A stretch of 64,000 bases of DNA, taken from NCBI GenBank assembly GCA_017644105.1, contig JAEPMD010000006.1, forward strand, positions 81,809 to 145,808. The letters run 5' to 3'. Each line of letters begins with the position of its first letter. The first letter of the stretch is position 1. The position numbers and the translations under genes are program-made. A model generated the notes under the pieces. It saw nothing but the letters and a program-made list of their open reading frames with translations, was not told where the DNA came from and did no database searches. The stretch is from Rhizobiaceae bacterium (lineage in GTDB: Bacteria > Pseudomonadota > Alphaproteobacteria > Rhizobiales > Rhizobiaceae). This document shows positions 54,653 through 62,613 of this stretch, one piece after another.

Positions 54653-54671
54653 TCTTTAAAGTGAGTTGAAA

Positions 54672-56558
54672 ATGAGTGGAAGTGATCAAACAGTAACCTT
54701 GACGGTTGCGCAGGCAATCGTGCGCTATTTGACCAATCAATATATCGAAATTGATGGTGAAAAAACTCTAATTTGTGGCGGTGGATTTGGGATCTTCGGA
54801 CACGGAAATGTCACGTGTTTGGGTGAAGCTCTGTATGAAAATCAGGACACCTTGCCGCTTTATCGCGGACAAAATGAGCAGGGCATGGGTTTTGCTGCGG
54901 CTGCCTATGCAAAATATCATCTGCGTCAGCGCTTTATGTTCTGTACCGCATCTGCGGGTCCAGGTACGGCAAACTTGTTAACGTCTGCAGCGCTTGCACA
55001 TGCCAACCGTTTGCCGATGCTGCTTCTTTGTGGTGATGCGTTTCAAACGCGTCTTCCTGATCCGGTTTTGCAACAGCTTGAGCATTTTGGAAATCCAACA
55101 TTTGGCGTCAATGATGCGTTCAAGGCTGTATCTCGCTATTGGGATCGTATCACGCACCCAGCGCAGATTATCCAATCATTGCCGGCAGCGATTGTGACCA
55201 TGCTAGATCCTGCTGATTGTGGCCCTGCCTTTATTGGCTTGCCTCAGGATATTCAGGGTTGGACCTATGATTATCCGGTCGAAATGTTTGAAGAAAAGGT
55301 GCATCACATTCGCCGACAAACACCCGATGAGCAAGAAATCAAGGCCGCTGTTGAAGCACTTAAAAATGCCAAGAAACCAATGATTATTGCAGGTGGCGGT
55401 GTTCAATATTCCCGTGCGGTTAAAAAGCTCACCAAGTTTGCTGAAGAAACACAAATTCCGGTGGTGGAAACGATCGCGGGTCGCGCGAATCTGGTCGATA
55501 GCCATGATCTAAATATCGGACCAATTGGTGTTACAGGTTCAGACAGCGCGAATAATATCGCTGAAGAAGCGGATGTGATTTTATCCATTGGTTGCCGTCT
55601 GCAAGATTTTACAACGGGGTCTTGGACGGCCTTTGCCAAGGATGCGCAGATTATTTCACTCAATGCAGCACGTCATGACGCTGGTAAACACAGATCACTT
55701 CCGGTTGTCGGCGACGCCAAGATCGGTCTTGGCAAAATCTGGGATGAGCTTGGCTCCTATAAAGCGCCTGATAGTTGGGTCGGTTTCGCACGAGAAGAGC
55801 GTTCGAAATGGGTTAAATATGTTGCAGACAATGTGAACCCGAAATCAAGCGATGGAAGCAATCGTCCAAACTCATATGCCCAAGCCATTGGCGCTGTGAA
55901 TGCATTATGTGATCCACGTGATCGAGTTGTGGCGGCAGCTGGCGGTTTGCCTGCTGAAGTGACAGCCAACTGGCGCACGCTTGATGTTGGCACTGTCGAT
56001 GTCGAATTCGGTTTCTCCTGCATGGGTTATGAAATTGCCGGTGGCTGGGGCGCGCGAATTGCGCAATCGGAAAAAGAACAAAGCGCAGATACAATTGTCT
56101 TCTGTGGAGATGGGTCATATCTCCTGATGAATTCTGATATCTATTCTGCAGTTCTAACGGATAAGAAGATGGTTGTGTTGGTGCTTGATAATGGCGGTTT
56201 TGCAGTCATCAACAAACTGCAAAATAACACAGGCAATGAGAGCTTTAATAATCTGATCGCTGATACGCCAACTGCAACCAATCAGGTAGGCGTGGATTTT
56301 GAAGCCCATGCACGTGCACTTGGTGCAAATGCGGAAACCGTTCAAAACCCAGCAGAGCTTGGTGAGGCATTCCAGCGCGCCAAACAGTCTGACAATACAA
56401 GTGTGATCGTCATGAAGGTTGATCCTTACGAAGGTTGGACCACCGAAGGTCATACTTGGTGGGAAGTTGGAACACCACATATCACAAATAGCGACCGCGT
56501 ACGCGAAGCCCATCTTGATTGGGAAGATGGACGCAAGAGACAGCGTAACGGGATCTAG
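54672..56558 (+). CDS. iolD: 3D-(3,5/4)-trihydroxycyclohexane-1,2-dione hydrolase
   Basis: 628 aa from ATG 54672; TTG two codons earlier is the longest frame. ThDP-dependent enzyme that opens the inositol ring to 5-deoxy-glucuronate. Family marks: LPLYRGQNEQGMGFAAAAYA with the catalytic Glu (about residue 67 region), ASAGPGTANLLTSAALAHAN, a central domain (MIIAGGGVQYSRAVKKL), and the ThDP site FCGDGSYLLMNSDIYSAV with downstream LDNGGFAVIN (GDG...N motif, about 480-510). Follows the transporter genes and overlaps nothing; iolC starts 4 bases after. Confidence 0.95.
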   Translation: MSGSDQTVTLTVAQAIVRYLTNQYIEIDGEKTLICGGGFGIFGHGNVTCLGEALYENQDTLPLYRGQNEQGMGFAAAAYAKYHLRQRFMFCTASAGPGTANLLTSAALAHANRLPMLLLCGDAFQTRLPDPVLQQLEHFGNPTFGVNDAFKAVSRYWDRITHPAQIIQSLPAAIVTMLDPADCGPAFIGLPQDIQGWTYDYPVEMFEEKVHHIRRQTPDEQEIKAAVEALKNAKKPMIIAGGGVQYSRAVKKLTKFAEETQIPVVETIAGRANLVDSHDLNIGPIGVTGSDSANNIAEEADVILSIGCRLQDFTTGSWTAFAKDAQIISLNAARHDAGKHRSLPVVGDAKIGLGKIWDELGSYKAPDSWVGFAREERSKWVKYVADNVNPKSSDGSNRPNSYAQAIGAVNALCDPRDRVVAAAGGLPAEVTANWRTLDVGTVDVEFGFSCMGYEIAGGWGARIAQSEKEQSADTIVFCGDGSYLLMNSDIYSAVLTDKKMVVLVLDNGGFAVINKLQNNTGNESFNNLIADTPTATNQVGVDFEAHARALGANAETVQNPAELGEAFQRAKQSDNTSVIVMKVDPYEGWTTEGHTWWEVGTPHITNSDRVREAHLDWEDGRKRQRNGI

Positions 56559-56562
56559 TCAA

Positions 56563-57549
56563 TTGAATATCGATCAAGTCATAGCTGGTATTAGAAAAAA
56601 CAACTTTGTTGTTGTTGGACGCGCGGGCATGGATTTGTTTCCAGACCCACCGGGTACGAAGACGGAAGAAGCCACCGATTTCAAAAGTGATCTTGGTGGT
56701 TCATCGGCAAATATTGCCGCCGGCATTTGTAAATTTGGTGGCAGCGCATCATTGGTCACCTGTGTTTCTGATGATTCTGTCGGGCGCTTTTGCCTTAATC
56801 GCTTGGATCATTATGGTGTGACGCGTGAATATGTTCGCTCAGTTGGTGGGGAGTTTAGAAATTCACTCGCGCTTTATGAAAGCCGTGTCGAAGATCATCA
56901 ATCAGTAATTTACCGAAATGGTGCCGCTGATTTTGAAATGAATATCGACGACGTCGAGCGTGTTGATTATTCGAAATTTGGCGCGCTCATCACAGCAGGA
57001 ACCGTTTTTGCGGCTGAACCTTCGCGCAGCGCGACATTCAGAGCTTTTGAGCTTGCGAAAGAAGCCGGATTGCCAATCATCTTTGATGTCGATTACCGCC
57101 CCTATTCTTGGCCATCTGCTGAAGTTGCCTCTGATGTCTTATCGCGCGCTGCTGAATTATCCGATGTAATTGTGGGTAATGACGAAGAATTTGGTTTCAT
57201 GGCCGGGGGAATTGAAAAAGGCCTTGCAAAAGCCAAATCATTATCCGAAGAAAGCGTCGCAATCGTGATTTACAAAATGGGTGAAAAGGGCGCTATCACC
57301 TATGCTGACGGTCAAGAAATCAAAACCGGTATTTATTCCGTCACCGCTTTAAAACCAACAGGTGCAGGTGACAGTTTCATGGCTGGAATGATGGCGTCCT
57401 TATCCTCAGGCAAATCACTGCATGACAGCATTTTGCGTGGGTCAGCTTGTGCGGCAATCGTGGTAGGAAAACCAGGGTGCGCGCCAGCCATGCCCAATGC
57501 TGAACAATTGGAAGAATTTTTAAATACCCATCCGGGACCAAATAATTAA
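56563..57549 (+). CDS. iolC: 5-dehydro-2-deoxygluconokinase
   Basis: 328 aa from TTG 56563, placed 4 bases after the iolD stop; ATG 56527, within iolD, is an alternative with GGGAAG in front. PfkB family: FVVVGRAGMDLFPDPPG at the start, DLGGSSANIAAGICKFGG (sugar site), IIFDVDYRPYSW, and ALKPTGAGDSFMAGMMASL with the catalytic Asp (about residue 275). It phosphorylates 2-deoxy-5-keto-gluconate. The atypical start codon may tune its level to iolD by coupling. Confidence 0.92.
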   Translation: MNIDQVIAGIRKNNFVVVGRAGMDLFPDPPGTKTEEATDFKSDLGGSSANIAAGICKFGGSASLVTCVSDDSVGRFCLNRLDHYGVTREYVRSVGGEFRNSLALYESRVEDHQSVIYRNGAADFEMNIDDVERVDYSKFGALITAGTVFAAEPSRSATFRAFELAKEAGLPIIFDVDYRPYSWPSAEVASDVLSRAAELSDVIVGNDEEFGFMAGGIEKGLAKAKSLSEESVAIVIYKMGEKGAITYADGQEIKTGIYSVTALKPTGAGDSFMAGMMASLSSGKSLHDSILRGSACAAIVVGKPGCAPAMPNAEQLEEFLNTHPGPNN

Positions 57550-57550
57550 G

Positions 57551-57581
57551 TTTCACGGCCGAGGGGGCCGTTGAAGTGAAA
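57551..57581 (+). other. Intercistronic hairpin iolC-iolB
   Basis: CGGCC (57556-57560) and GGCCG (57566-57570) form a short stem, extended by TTCA/TGAA with a bulge; alternatively TTTCAC (57551-57556) pairs with GTGAAA (57576-57581). The second form lies just upstream of the AAGGAAAC ribosome binding site of iolB. The two folds exclude each other. Confidence 0.35.
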
Positions 57582-57591
57582 AGGAAACAAT

Positions 57592-58434
57592 ATGCACATC
57601 GCTCCATTTGATAACAAAAATAAGCCAATTGTTGACGTGGAAGATTCAACGGTGCCGCTGAACTACTTCAATATCGTCAAACTTAAAAAAGGCGATGCAT
57701 TTGAATACTCAACACCAGGATATGAAACCTGCATCGTGCCTGCTACGGGCTCAATTGACGTTGATGTTGAAGGATTTAAAGCAGCTGATTTAGGTGGCCG
57801 CGGTGTCGATGTGTGGGATGGTGAACCAGAAGGTGTTTATGTACCAACTGCGGCAAAAGCTGAATTTGTCTGCACATCCGATGAAGCTGAGATTTTTGTC
57901 GCCGGTGCAAAATATGACAAAGTGCTAGATGCGTTTGCCGTGCGCAGCAATGAGCTCGATCTGGTGCAATATGGATCTGATGAGACTAAAACGCACCGCA
58001 AAATCAAACATATTTTGGGGCAAAAACAAGCTGATAAAGTGGGTCGGCTTTTGGTTAGCGAACTCTATACTGTTGGTCAGGGAGGCTGGTCGGGTTTCCC
58101 ATCTCACAAACATGACACGGATCGTCTTCCCGATGAAACGCGCCATGACGAGACTTACAATTTCCGCTTCCGTCCAAATTATGGTTCGGGCGTGCAAATG
58201 CTTCAACGTGAAGACAATAAGCCGGGTGACGCCTATCACATCGTTGATGGGTCAACCATCTGCCTTGATAAAGGCTATCACCCTTGCTGTGTGCTTCCTG
58301 GCTATGAGATGTATTACTTTACGATCCTTGGTGGCTTAAGCCAGCGTCCATTGGTGCAATATTTCCAACCAACGCATGCGGATCAACTGCAAACAATTCC
58401 AGGTATCTTAGACATGGTGGCAAAATTTAAATGA
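57592..58434 (+). CDS. iolB: 5-deoxy-glucuronate isomerase
   Basis: 280 aa cupin enzyme of the KduI/IolB family, converting 5-deoxy-glucuronate into 2-deoxy-5-keto-gluconate. Metal ligands lie in SGFPSHKHDTDRLPDETRHD (His-His-Glu, about residues 163-182) and in CLDKGYHPCCVLPGYEMYYF (His about 226). AAGGAAAC precedes ATG 57592. The end overlaps the aldolase gene start by 4 bases. The first half is the degenerate cupin repeat. Confidence 0.94.
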   Translation: MHIAPFDNKNKPIVDVEDSTVPLNYFNIVKLKKGDAFEYSTPGYETCIVPATGSIDVDVEGFKAADLGGRGVDVWDGEPEGVYVPTAAKAEFVCTSDEAEIFVAGAKYDKVLDAFAVRSNELDLVQYGSDETKTHRKIKHILGQKQADKVGRLLVSELYTVGQGGWSGFPSHKHDTDRLPDETRHDETYNFRFRPNYGSGVQMLQREDNKPGDAYHIVDGSTICLDKGYHPCCVLPGYEMYYFTILGGLSQRPLVQYFQPTHADQLQTIPGILDMVAKFK

Positions 58435-59276
58435 CCTTGGTGACATTAAAAGATGTACTACAGCCTGCGTTACAAAATGGCCATGCTGTAGGTGGATTGG
58501 TGTGTCTTGGCTGGGAAGATATGCGCGCTTATGTGCGTGCGGCTGAAGCTGAAAATGCGCCTGTGATTTTGCAAGCCGGCCCGGGATGTCGTGAACATAC
58601 GCCATTGCCGGTTTTGGGCAAGATGTTCCGTCATTTAGCGGAAGAAGCAAGCGTGCCTGTTGTTGCGCATTTGGATCATGGATACACATTTGAAGAGTGT
58701 CAGATGGCGTTAGATTCAGGCTTTACGTCTCTTATGTATGATGGATCACGTAAGCCGCTTAATCAGAATATCGACGAGACAGCAAAAATTGCTGAACTTG
58801 CACATGCAGCCAATATTTCATGCGAAGGTGAGATCGGATTTGTGGGCTATGCCGATGGTGAAGCATCCGCAGGCACCGACCCAGAGGAGGCCGCGAAATT
58901 TGCAGAAGACACCGGGGTAGACGCAATGGCAATCTCGGTGGGCAATGTGCATTTGCAGCAGGACAAAGCAGGCGGATTAGATGTTGATCGCATCAAGGCC
59001 ATTGATGATATGACCAATGTCCCGCTTGTGATCCATGGAGGGTCTGGTGTGCCCGTTGAACAGCGCACCATGCTTGCGAAAACCACATCGATTTGCAAGT
59101 TTAACATAGGTACAGAATTGCGCATGGCATTCGGCTCCGCATTGCGAGAAGCCGTGAATAAGGATGCTGAGAGATTTGATCGCGTGTCCATTTTAAAGGA
59201 ATCACAGGATCCTGTTATGCAAGCTGCACAAACTGTTATCCGTGCCTTTGGTGCACCCCCGCAAAGAAAGGGCTAG
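58431..59276 (+). CDS. iolJ: Class II aldolase, probable 6-phospho-5-dehydro-2-deoxy-D-gluconate aldolase
   Basis: 281 aa FBA-II family. Zinc ligands: VVAHLDHGYTFEEC (His about residue 83), CEGEIG (Glu about 132), VGNVHLQQ (His about 179) and PLVIHGGSGVP (His about 203); LDHG also supplies the catalytic Asp. In inositol operons this protein (IolJ) cleaves the phosphorylated IolC product to dihydroxyacetone phosphate and malonate semialdehyde. VGNVHL replaces the VGTxHG of classic FBA enzymes, consistent with a specialised substrate. Overlaps iolB by 4 bases; iolG starts 3 bases after it. Confidence 0.88.
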   Translation: MTLVTLKDVLQPALQNGHAVGGLVCLGWEDMRAYVRAAEAENAPVILQAGPGCREHTPLPVLGKMFRHLAEEASVPVVAHLDHGYTFEECQMALDSGFTSLMYDGSRKPLNQNIDETAKIAELAHAANISCEGEIGFVGYADGEASAGTDPEEAAKFAEDTGVDAMAISVGNVHLQQDKAGGLDVDRIKAIDDMTNVPLVIHGGSGVPVEQRTMLAKTTSICKFNIGTELRMAFGSALREAVNKDAERFDRVSILKESQDPVMQAAQTVIRAFGAPPQRKG

Positions 59277-59279
59277 ATT

Positions 59280-60287
59280 ATGTTGCGAGTTGGTATCTTA
59301 GGCGCAGGTCGCATTGGCCAAGTTCATGGCCGCACATTAAAGCATTTAGATGCAGCGCAAACTGTTGCTGTGTCGGATTATTTTGAAGAAGCCGCGCAAA
59401 AACTTGCCGATGAGCATGGCGCAAAAGTCATGACAACGGACGAGATCATTGCAAGCTCAGAGATTGATGCAGTGGTGATTGGAACGCCGACAGATACGCA
59501 TTTTGATATTATTCAGGCGGCCGCAAAAGCCGGTAAAGCAATTTTTTGCGAAAAGCCGGTTGATCTTTCAACCGATCGTATTCGCCAATGCCTTGATGTG
59601 GTAAATGACGCAAATGTGCCCTTTATGACGGCTTTTAATCGCCGTTTTGATCCCAACTTTGCACATATGCAAAACCAGATCAAAGAAGGCGCTGTCGGTG
59701 ATGTTGAAATGATTACCATCATGTCACGCGATCCTTCACCGCCACCAATTGGATATATTAAATCTTCCGGCGGCATCTTCCGCGATATGATGATCCATGA
59801 TCTGGATATGGCGCGATTTCTCTTAGGGGAAGATCCAATTGAGATTTATGCAACAGGTTCTTGTCTTGTCGATCCTGCGATTGGTGAAGCAGGTGACGTA
59901 GATACCGCAAGCGCAACGCTTAAAACGCAAAGCGGTAAGATCTGTACAATCACGGTCTCACGTCGTGCATCTTATGGCTATGATCAACGTATTGAAGTTC
60001 ATGGCTCCAAAGGCATGATCCGCGCTCATAATGTGCATGAAAACACAGTCGAGTTAGCGACCGAAAACGGCTTTAATTCATCTGTGGTTCAAAATTTCTT
60101 CCTTGAACGATATGCCGATGCCTATCGCAATGAGATGGTGCATTTCATTGAGGCGATTAATGCGGGCAATGCGCCTGAACCAAGCGGTGATGACGGATTA
60201 AAAGCGCAACAACTTGCCGATGCTGCCGCGCTTTCTATGGAAGAACAGCGACCTGTTCTTGTTCAATATAAGCGTAAGATAGATTAG
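59280..60287 (+). CDS. iolG: Inositol 2-dehydrogenase
   Basis: 335 aa Gfo/Idh/MocA oxidoreductase with NAD fold GILGAGRIGQVHGRTL at the start, the catalytic Lys in IFCEKPVDLSTD (about residue 97), and GGIFRDMMIHDLDMARFLLG with Asp and His of the active site (about 161-180). It oxidises myo-inositol to 2-keto-myo-inositol (scyllo-inosose), the entry step of the pathway. Being last in the operon, it is transcribed after the later steps; a strong terminator follows. Confidence 0.94.
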   Translation: MLRVGILGAGRIGQVHGRTLKHLDAAQTVAVSDYFEEAAQKLADEHGAKVMTTDEIIASSEIDAVVIGTPTDTHFDIIQAAAKAGKAIFCEKPVDLSTDRIRQCLDVVNDANVPFMTAFNRRFDPNFAHMQNQIKEGAVGDVEMITIMSRDPSPPPIGYIKSSGGIFRDMMIHDLDMARFLLGEDPIEIYATGSCLVDPAIGEAGDVDTASATLKTQSGKICTITVSRRASYGYDQRIEVHGSKGMIRAHNVHENTVELATENGFNSSVVQNFFLERYADAYRNEMVHFIEAINAGNAPEPSGDDGLKAQQLADAAALSMEEQRPVLVQYKRKID

Positions 60288-60294
60288 TGAATGA

Positions 60295-60325
60295 GCCTGA
60301 CGCGAATATCGGGTCAGGCTTTTTC
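60295..60325 (+). terminator. Rho-independent terminator of the inositol operon
   Basis: AGCCTGAC (60295-60302) pairs with GTCAGGCT (60314-60321), 11-base loop, running into TTTTT. It lies just after iolG, before the convergent gene at 60328. Confidence 0.88.
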
Positions 60326-60327
60326 CT

Positions 60328-60702
60328 TTAATGCGCTGCGAAAACATCTTTCGCTGCGTTTGAGCCATTTATGGCTGCAGGCATTCCACCATATACCGAC
60401 ATTTGAAAAATGACTTCACTGATTTCACGTTTCGAAGCTCCGGCAGCAAGGGCATGCTCAATGTTGATTTTAAGCTGCGGTGTGGTTTGTCCGCCGAGTG
60501 CAGTGAGCGCAGCAATGGTTGCCAATTGTCGAGTTTTTAGGTCCAGTCCATCGCGGGCATACAGCCGGCCATAAGCGAATTCAAACAATGTATCGGTGAA
60601 GCCGGGAATAATATCCTCATAACGCTCATCTAAGATTGTTTTAAGATCAGGGTTAAGTGCGCGCGCGATCTCGTGACCTTTTTCGAGTGCTGATGTGCTC
60701 AT
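60328..60702 (-). CDS. Carboxymuconolactone decarboxylase-like protein
   Basis: 124 aa from ATG 60702, with AAGGAAAACAG ahead; it overlaps the MerR stop by 4 bases. CMD-fold helices: FTDTLFEFAYGRLYARDGLD, TRQLATIAALTALGGQTTPQ and HALAAGASKREISEVIFQMS. The AhpD CxxC pair is absent. Members act as lactone decarboxylases or as small redox or detoxification proteins. Being paired with a MerR regulator resembles the AdhR-yraC neighbourhood of Bacillus, suggesting electrophile stress; that link is inferred. Confidence 0.88.
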   Translation of the reverse strand: MSTSALEKGHEIARALNPDLKTILDERYEDIIPGFTDTLFEFAYGRLYARDGLDLKTRQLATIAALTALGGQTTPQLKINIEHALAAGASKREISEVIFQMSVYGGMPAAINGSNAAKDVFAAH

Positions 60703-61097
60703 CTGTTTTCCTTTTTGCAAGTTAACGTATCGCCATCGATCTCACCGTTGAGAACGGCTTTGAACGTAGTGATCTTGTCGGACAGAACAGCATCAATCTT
60801 TTGCAATCGTTCGATCTCTTTTCGAACCTTTTGATGGTGCCTGGTCAAAAGTTCCAATCGCTCTGGGATGGATTGCGCCCCATGGGTGCGCAATTCGACA
60901 TAGCTCGCCATGTCTTTCACACCCATTCCGGTGGATTTCAAAACCTCTAGAAAATCAACCCAGACCAAATGATCCTCGCCATAGATGCGGCGGCCACCAC
61001 CATCTCTGAGTGGCAGTGGGATCAGACCAATTTTTTCGTAATAACGGATTGCATCAATCGTTAGGCCGCTATGTTTTGAAAATTCTCCGATTTGCAT
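60699..61097 (-). CDS. MerR family transcriptional regulator
   Basis: 132 aa from ATG 61097, with AAGGAGACAG ahead; an upstream extension to 61148 is not used. The HTH is MQIGEFSKHSGLTIDAIRYY with EKIGLIPLPLRDGGGRRIYG; a long dimer helix spans about residues 78-115. It matches AdhR/NmlR/CadR-like proteins, but the cysteine expected before LKxTGM is replaced by Val (FLEVLKSTGM) and the sole Cys lies near the C-terminus (LTCKK). A perfect palindrome in its own promoter suggests autoregulation together with the overlapping CMD-like gene. Confidence 0.9.
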   Translation of the reverse strand: MQIGEFSKHSGLTIDAIRYYEKIGLIPLPLRDGGGRRIYGEDHLVWVDFLEVLKSTGMGVKDMASYVELRTHGAQSIPERLELLTRHHQKVRKEIERLQKIDAVLSDKITTFKAVLNGEIDGDTLTCKKENR

Positions 61098-61127
61098 ATT
61101 CTGTCTCCTTGCCATTGGTAGTAATGG

Positions 61128-61143
61128 CTGGTGTGCACACCAG
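61128..61143 (-). promoter_or_regulatory. MerR-type operator in a long promoter spacer
   Basis: CTGGTGTGCACACCAG is a perfect 16-base palindrome 31 bases before the MerR start. On the minus strand TTGATC precedes it and TACTAC follows after 19 bases. A palindrome within a 19-base spacer is the hallmark of MerR-activated promoters. Confidence 0.7.
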
Positions 61144-61162
61144 ATCAAGCATTATTTTCAAG

Positions 61163-61199
61163 AAATAAAAAACCGCCCCCATTTGCATGAGAGCGGTTT
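61163..61199 (-). terminator. Rho-independent terminator after metY
   Basis: AAACCGC (61170-61176) pairs with GCGGTTT (61193-61199) around a 16-base loop which adds weak C/G pairs. On the minus strand T-rich sequence follows. It separates metY from the MerR gene promoter. Confidence 0.75.
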
Positions 61200-61229
61200 A
61201 AATTCTGATCTGAAATGATCGTTTATTGC

Positions 61230-62516
61230 TTAGATGCTTGCAAGCGCCTGATCTAGATCAGCAATCAAATCATCTGCATCTTCAATTCCAATTGAGAAAC
61301 GAACAATATTTGGTGCAGCTCCTGCTGCCGCTTTTTGTTCGTCATTCAATTGACTATGTGTTGTTGATGCTGGGTGGATCACGAGAGAACGCGCGTCACC
61401 AAGGTTAGCCACATGGCTAAAGAGCTGCAGGCTATCAACAAATTTTACGCATCCATCATGTCCAGCTTTAAGTGCCACTGTGAAGAGTGAGCTTGCGCCT
61501 TTCGGACAATATTTGGCGACCCGGTCATAATATGGTGACGATTTAAGGCCCGCATATGTAACCGCATCCACTGCGTCATGTGCTTCAAGCCAAGCTGCCA
61601 CTTTTTCAGCGTTGGCCACATGCTTTTGCATGCGCAATGACAAGCTCTCAATGCCCATCAATGTGTAGTGCGCACCTTGCGGATTCATCGTCATACCAAG
61701 ATCACGAAGACCAATGGCAATTGAATGGAATGTAAAGGCCATCGCGCCAAGAGCCTCATGGAAGTTAAGACCGTTGTAAGCAGGCTCAGGTGCTGCAAGT
61801 GATGGGAATTTGCCAGAGGCAGACCAATCAAATTTACCACTATCAACCACACAACCACCTGTGACCGAGCCATTGCCGGTGAGGTATTTTGTCGTTGAAT
61901 GTGTCACAAGCGTTGCGCCATGCGCGATTGGGTTACAAAGATACGGTGTTGCAGTTGTGTTATCGACAATCAGCGGAATGCCAGCTGCATCAGCGACATC
62001 TGCAATTGCACGAAGGTCAGCAATATGACCGCCTGGATTGGCAATGCTTTCGCAATAGACCGCACGCGTATTTTCATCAATCGCTGCTTCGATCGCTTTC
62101 GGATCGTCGATATCGACAAATTTCGTGCTCCAGCCAAAACGCTGAATTGTGCGTGTAAGCTGTGTGACAGAACCACCATAAAGGCGGTTGGATGCAACGA
62201 TATTAAGTCCTGGTCCCATGAGTGGGAATAACGCCATGATTTGTGCTGCATGACCAGATGAACATGCAACAGCACCTGCGCCACCCTCAAGCGCTGCCAT
62301 GCGATTTTGCAAAGCGCCAATGGTTGGATTGGTCAGACGAGAATAAATGTAACCAACTTCTTTAAGCGCAAAAAGATTGGCCGCATGCTCTGAATCTCGG
62401 AACACAAATGCGGTGGACTGATAAATCGGTGTATTACGAGCACCGGTTGCTGGATCTGGCTCTGCACCTGCATGTACCTGCAGTGTATCAAAACCTTGTT
62501 GACGTTCTTCGCTCAT
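61230..62516 (-). CDS. metY: O-acetylhomoserine aminocarboxypropyltransferase (sulfhydrylase)
   Basis: 428 aa PLP enzyme of the Cys/Met-metabolism class, full length. GFDTLQVHAGAEPDPATGAR and PIYQSTAFVF open the protein; PLP Lys is in LVTHSTTKYLTGNGSVTGG (about residue 209), with the partner Asp in IPLIVDNTTATPYL. The length of about 430 and the inserted FDWSASGKFPSLAAPEPAYN region fit O-acetylhomoserine sulfhydrylase rather than the shorter MetB or MetZ. It makes homocysteine from O-acetylhomoserine and sulfide. The 97-base leader has GGGAGG at the start codon but no fold like the SAM-II riboswitch. Confidence 0.93.
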   Translation of the reverse strand: MSEERQQGFDTLQVHAGAEPDPATGARNTPIYQSTAFVFRDSEHAANLFALKEVGYIYSRLTNPTIGALQNRMAALEGGAGAVACSSGHAAQIMALFPLMGPGLNIVASNRLYGGSVTQLTRTIQRFGWSTKFVDIDDPKAIEAAIDENTRAVYCESIANPGGHIADLRAIADVADAAGIPLIVDNTTATPYLCNPIAHGATLVTHSTTKYLTGNGSVTGGCVVDSGKFDWSASGKFPSLAAPEPAYNGLNFHEALGAMAFTFHSIAIGLRDLGMTMNPQGAHYTLMGIESLSLRMQKHVANAEKVAAWLEAHDAVDAVTYAGLKSSPYYDRVAKYCPKGASSLFTVALKAGHDGCVKFVDSLQLFSHVANLGDARSLVIHPASTTHSQLNDEQKAAAGAAPNIVRFSIGIEDADDLIADLDQALASI

Positions 62517-62613
62517 GCGAGCCTCCCTATTTTACTTTTCCCATATGTTTCTAACACTTGACCAAAATTTGTCCAGCGACAAACATTTCTCGAAACGGGG
62601 GTCATGGGGAATA

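Noticed and set aside
54459..54659. Alternative frame over the 67-residue membrane protein gene
   Set aside because: It yields a Ser/Trp/Cys-rich sequence; the frame at 54449 gives two clean helices and a family-like N-terminus.
62517..62613. SAM-II-like riboswitch before metY
   Set aside because: The leader is short and contains only a small TTTGTC/GACAAA stem (62568-62583); the conserved SAM-II core was not seen.
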